64,000 nt of DNA from Undaria pinnatifida (lineage: Eukaryota; Sar; Phaeophyceae; Laminariales; Alariaceae), in contig JABAKD010000002.1 of NCBI GenBank assembly GCA_012845835.1, positions 19,978,129 to 20,042,128 of the forward strand. The letters run 5' to 3'. A program made the translations under genes and the position numbers. The notes below the pieces were generated by a model. That model saw only the letters and a program-made list of their open reading frames with translations. It was not told where the DNA came from and ran no database searches. This document shows, piece by piece, positions 61,646-64,000 of the stretch (position 1 is the first letter of the stretch; each line of letters starts with the position of its first letter).

Positions 61646-62754
61646 AATATGACTTAATTTTTTTTTTGCAAAAATGCAATAAAAAAAAAGTTCAACTGCT
61701 GAGAGCGCCTGCTAGGTATAATTTGACGCGAGTCGACGAGGGAAGAAAATGCTCGATTCTCCTCGCGGTAAAAATGAAGGCACGTGATGAAGTGGGGAGG
61801 GAGGAGGAGGGCCCGCTATGTGACCCCGGATCTGAGTTACTACTGGGAGGGAGCGCGAGAATGGTGCGGGGATGATAAATGGGATGAAAAAAAAATATAT
61901 ATTGCAAAGAAAGGTATAATACCAGGTATGATTATTTCTAGACTACCAGTAAATAATATGTCAGTCTCTGGGGAAATACGCACGGCACCATCAGCAGTCG
62001 TCATGGTAGAGACACTCCGGATATTATGTATTGAGGGGACGCGTCTGATTTCGACAACGTGAAAGCACCCACGAAGCAAAGATGGCAGACACACATATCC
62101 CGCCTTCTCGAGAAAAAACAGAGGAGAAGCGCTACGCCAACCTCCCGTACGAGCAAAGCCACCCCCGCACCTGTCTTAGACAACGCCGACGCAACGAGAG
62201 ATCGCCCTCCTCTTCTCCGTTTTTCTCCTCGCCCGCAACCACGCAGACCAATCAATGCGACACGTAACAAACAAACAAAGCAATCTTCTTCCAAAACCTC
62301 GCCGTCTGACATGGCCCCATGTCGACGTTTGATGCAAACCGACTTCTTTGCATCCTGTCGACTTCGAACCTCCATTGCCACGGGGACAGCAGTGCAGTCT
62401 CTTCATTAATGCCAAGGCCTCTTTCGTTTCGCCTAGAGGCGACGCAGGTTCTCAATAATACTCTTTTCGGTATTATTTTTGTTTGATAGACGCCAACTTT
62501 TACTTGACGGCGCATTTAACATAGTGTGTTTCGCCTATCCTTGCCTTCTTCGTTGTATAATATAACGTTTTTTTTCTGTCAAATCATGACTTTCATAATC
62601 CCATGTTCGTATTAAACTCTTGGCATTACTTTCTTTAAAGTTCAATGCATGCCAAATCGGACAGCTACACCTTAAGTTGTCGAAGTGCTGCCCTGCCCTA
62701 CCCGAAGCATGGGCGCCGGCGAATGCCGGCGTTCATGCGGAGCCCTTGTAGCAA
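61646..62754. other. no gene seen
   Basis: Short open frames at 61784-62515 on both strands with no recognised motif. Confidence 0.4.
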
Positions 62755-63440
62755 TAATAAAATGGAATGGAAATAAGTGCCCCCCCAAAAAACTGCCCCA
62801 CCCAATAATAGATGGCAGAAACTGCTGTGTGGAGAGAGTGGGAGGGGAAGCACAGCCGGGACGGGAACATGACACCTTTTTTGTACGTCGGGATGGTAGA
62901 CGGTGGGAACAGAAACCAATGAGGGGGGAAGAACGGTCGGGAAATCGCGGTCGGGTACTAAAGCTTATAATAAGCTCACCACACTTATACTTCCACATAT
63001 TTTCATGCACATCGTGTGTCAATTTAACATTTTAACTCTTCCATTGTATTCGCAAAAAAATTACATGTATGTGTCACACAGCTTGCAAAGATGAGTATCG
63101 ACCCTAAAATTTATCGAACTCACATCACGCAACTGGTATGGACGGACGTGTTTAATTAATAGAAAAAGTTTTTTTTCACAATATCACACGGTTTCCCGTT
63201 CCCGTGCCGTGCCGTGCCGTGCCGTGCCGTGCCGTCCTGTCCCGTTCCGTACCGTACCGTTCCGTACCTTTCCGTTCCCGTCCGACCCCACAATTTCCCG
63301 TCCCGACTTTTACCGCGTGTGCCCCTGGATCTGGGATTTTCCATTTTCCGGATTTTAGAAGTTTAGGTTTCCATATGAAGACGGCGTCTCTTTTGCATGG
63401 GAGAAATAATTTCCCCCTAAAAACCACTAGAAAAACCACG
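62755..63440 (+). repeat. dispersed repeat with a nested ~225-bp insert
   Basis: Partner of 40090-40740. Similarity runs from ATGGAATGGAAAT to GTCGGGTAC (about 62956) and resumes at ATATCACACGGTTTCCCGTT (63180). The intervening segment ends with a copy of the CAGCTTGCAAAGATGAG motif (63078-63155) and looks like a separate insertion. A (GTGCC)n run at 63203-63236 grades into CCGTACCGTTCCG units. Confidence 0.82.
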
Positions 63441-64000
63441 GCCTTTTGTTCTTGTTCCCTCCACGCTGCTTACCCGCACCAGTAGACCAGTAGGTGCCCC
63501 GTTTCGAGGGGAGGGGAGGCTCATTTGGCGATGCGTGCGAAAGTGGCGCTAAGTGCCTTGGCGGTAACCACCGCACTTGTGCTCCTCGCAGCTATCAGGT
63601 CTCAGGTACGGAACGGTAGCCTGGCATGTACGTGATCTAGTTCGTCCGCTCGTGCTGCTTTTGTTTTGACTTGCAATCCCCGCGTGCTTGGCAGATGGTA
63701 TACCACACCGATCTGACCCGAATTACAAGCACCATTGGTGTATTAATATTAATATAAAACAGTCTTCATATTTCCGTTCAGTGTCGTAATTTCTCGGACG
63801 TAGCGAGCCGTACAGCTTGTATAGCAGCGTGGAGCATGGCCATGAGACACAAGGGATTCAGGCAGACAGAGCTAGCCTCGCGCAGTTCATAACGGTAGCC
63901 CCTGCTGCAACACGTTCGTTGGTCGCCCCTGCGGCAACACCTTGGCTTCAGGCCGCGCTTTGGCTTCCCCATGCCCCATCGCGTCTCATCCTTTTCTCTT
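63441..64000. other. no gene; short repeat at 63505-63580
   Basis: GATGCGTGCGAAAGTGGCGCTA and TGGCGGTAACCACCGC recur in diverged form at about 58310-58365. Nothing else was recognised to the end of the window. Confidence 0.45.

Overview
The window is a nuclear segment of a repeat-rich eukaryote. It has one confidently assembled host gene, with GT-AG introns, surrounded by layers of transposable elements. The host gene has a GC-rich coding sequence, a glutamine-rich heat-shock-factor product and long introns. The elements are chromovirus-like Ty3/gypsy, copia, MULE, hAT-like, LINE/SINE and TRIM types, with many microsatellites. This combination fits a multicellular stramenopile such as a brown alga (Ectocarpus-like). 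That placement is inference; nothing in the sequence names the species.

Layout. 0-14 kb: an unrecognised GC-rich stretch, then microsatellites and tandem duplications. These are followed by small LTR elements (TRIMs), an hAT-like non-autonomous element with a solo LTR inside it, a decayed MULE transposase, and a MITE inserted in a TRIM. 15.0-30.9 kb: an HSF-type transcription factor gene on the + strand. Its four exons (15.0, 27.7, 28.2 and 29.9 kb) join in perfect phase to 762 codons. Its first intron is about 12.2 kb and contains a 4.35-kb inverted-repeat element, pentanucleotide arrays and a 570-bp GGT/GTT array. 31-40 kb: intergenic repeats, a decayed copia remnant, and a decayed minus-strand gypsy remnant that is a sister of the intact one. 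40-49 kb: GATCT minisatellites, TRIMs, tRNA-like repeats, a pair of inverted copies, and a 5'-truncated LINE. 49.8-58.2 kb: a young, structurally complete Ty3/gypsy element with 491-bp LTRs that show one difference by eye. It sits inside a TRIM LTR beside a LINE copy. 58-64 kb: a tRNA-Ser-like fragment, another TRIM, a 460-bp tandem duplication, LINE tails and further repeats.

How the parts relate. Three LTR families (the gypsy element, a 270-bp solo-type LTR, and the TRIM) all carry the primer-binding start TGGCGTCGTCG and make 4-bp target duplications. This suggests that the TRIM uses the machinery of a gypsy relative. A LINE and a short SINE-like family share the 3' end GAGTTAATGTGAGAA(CAA)n, a typical LINE/SINE partnership. 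Their tails account for some of the CAA/GTT microsatellites. The intact gypsy element is unusual: no gag is visible, there is no in-frame ATG before the protease, and a chromodomain-like plus a Tudor-like segment follow the integrase. It is the best candidate for something new here.
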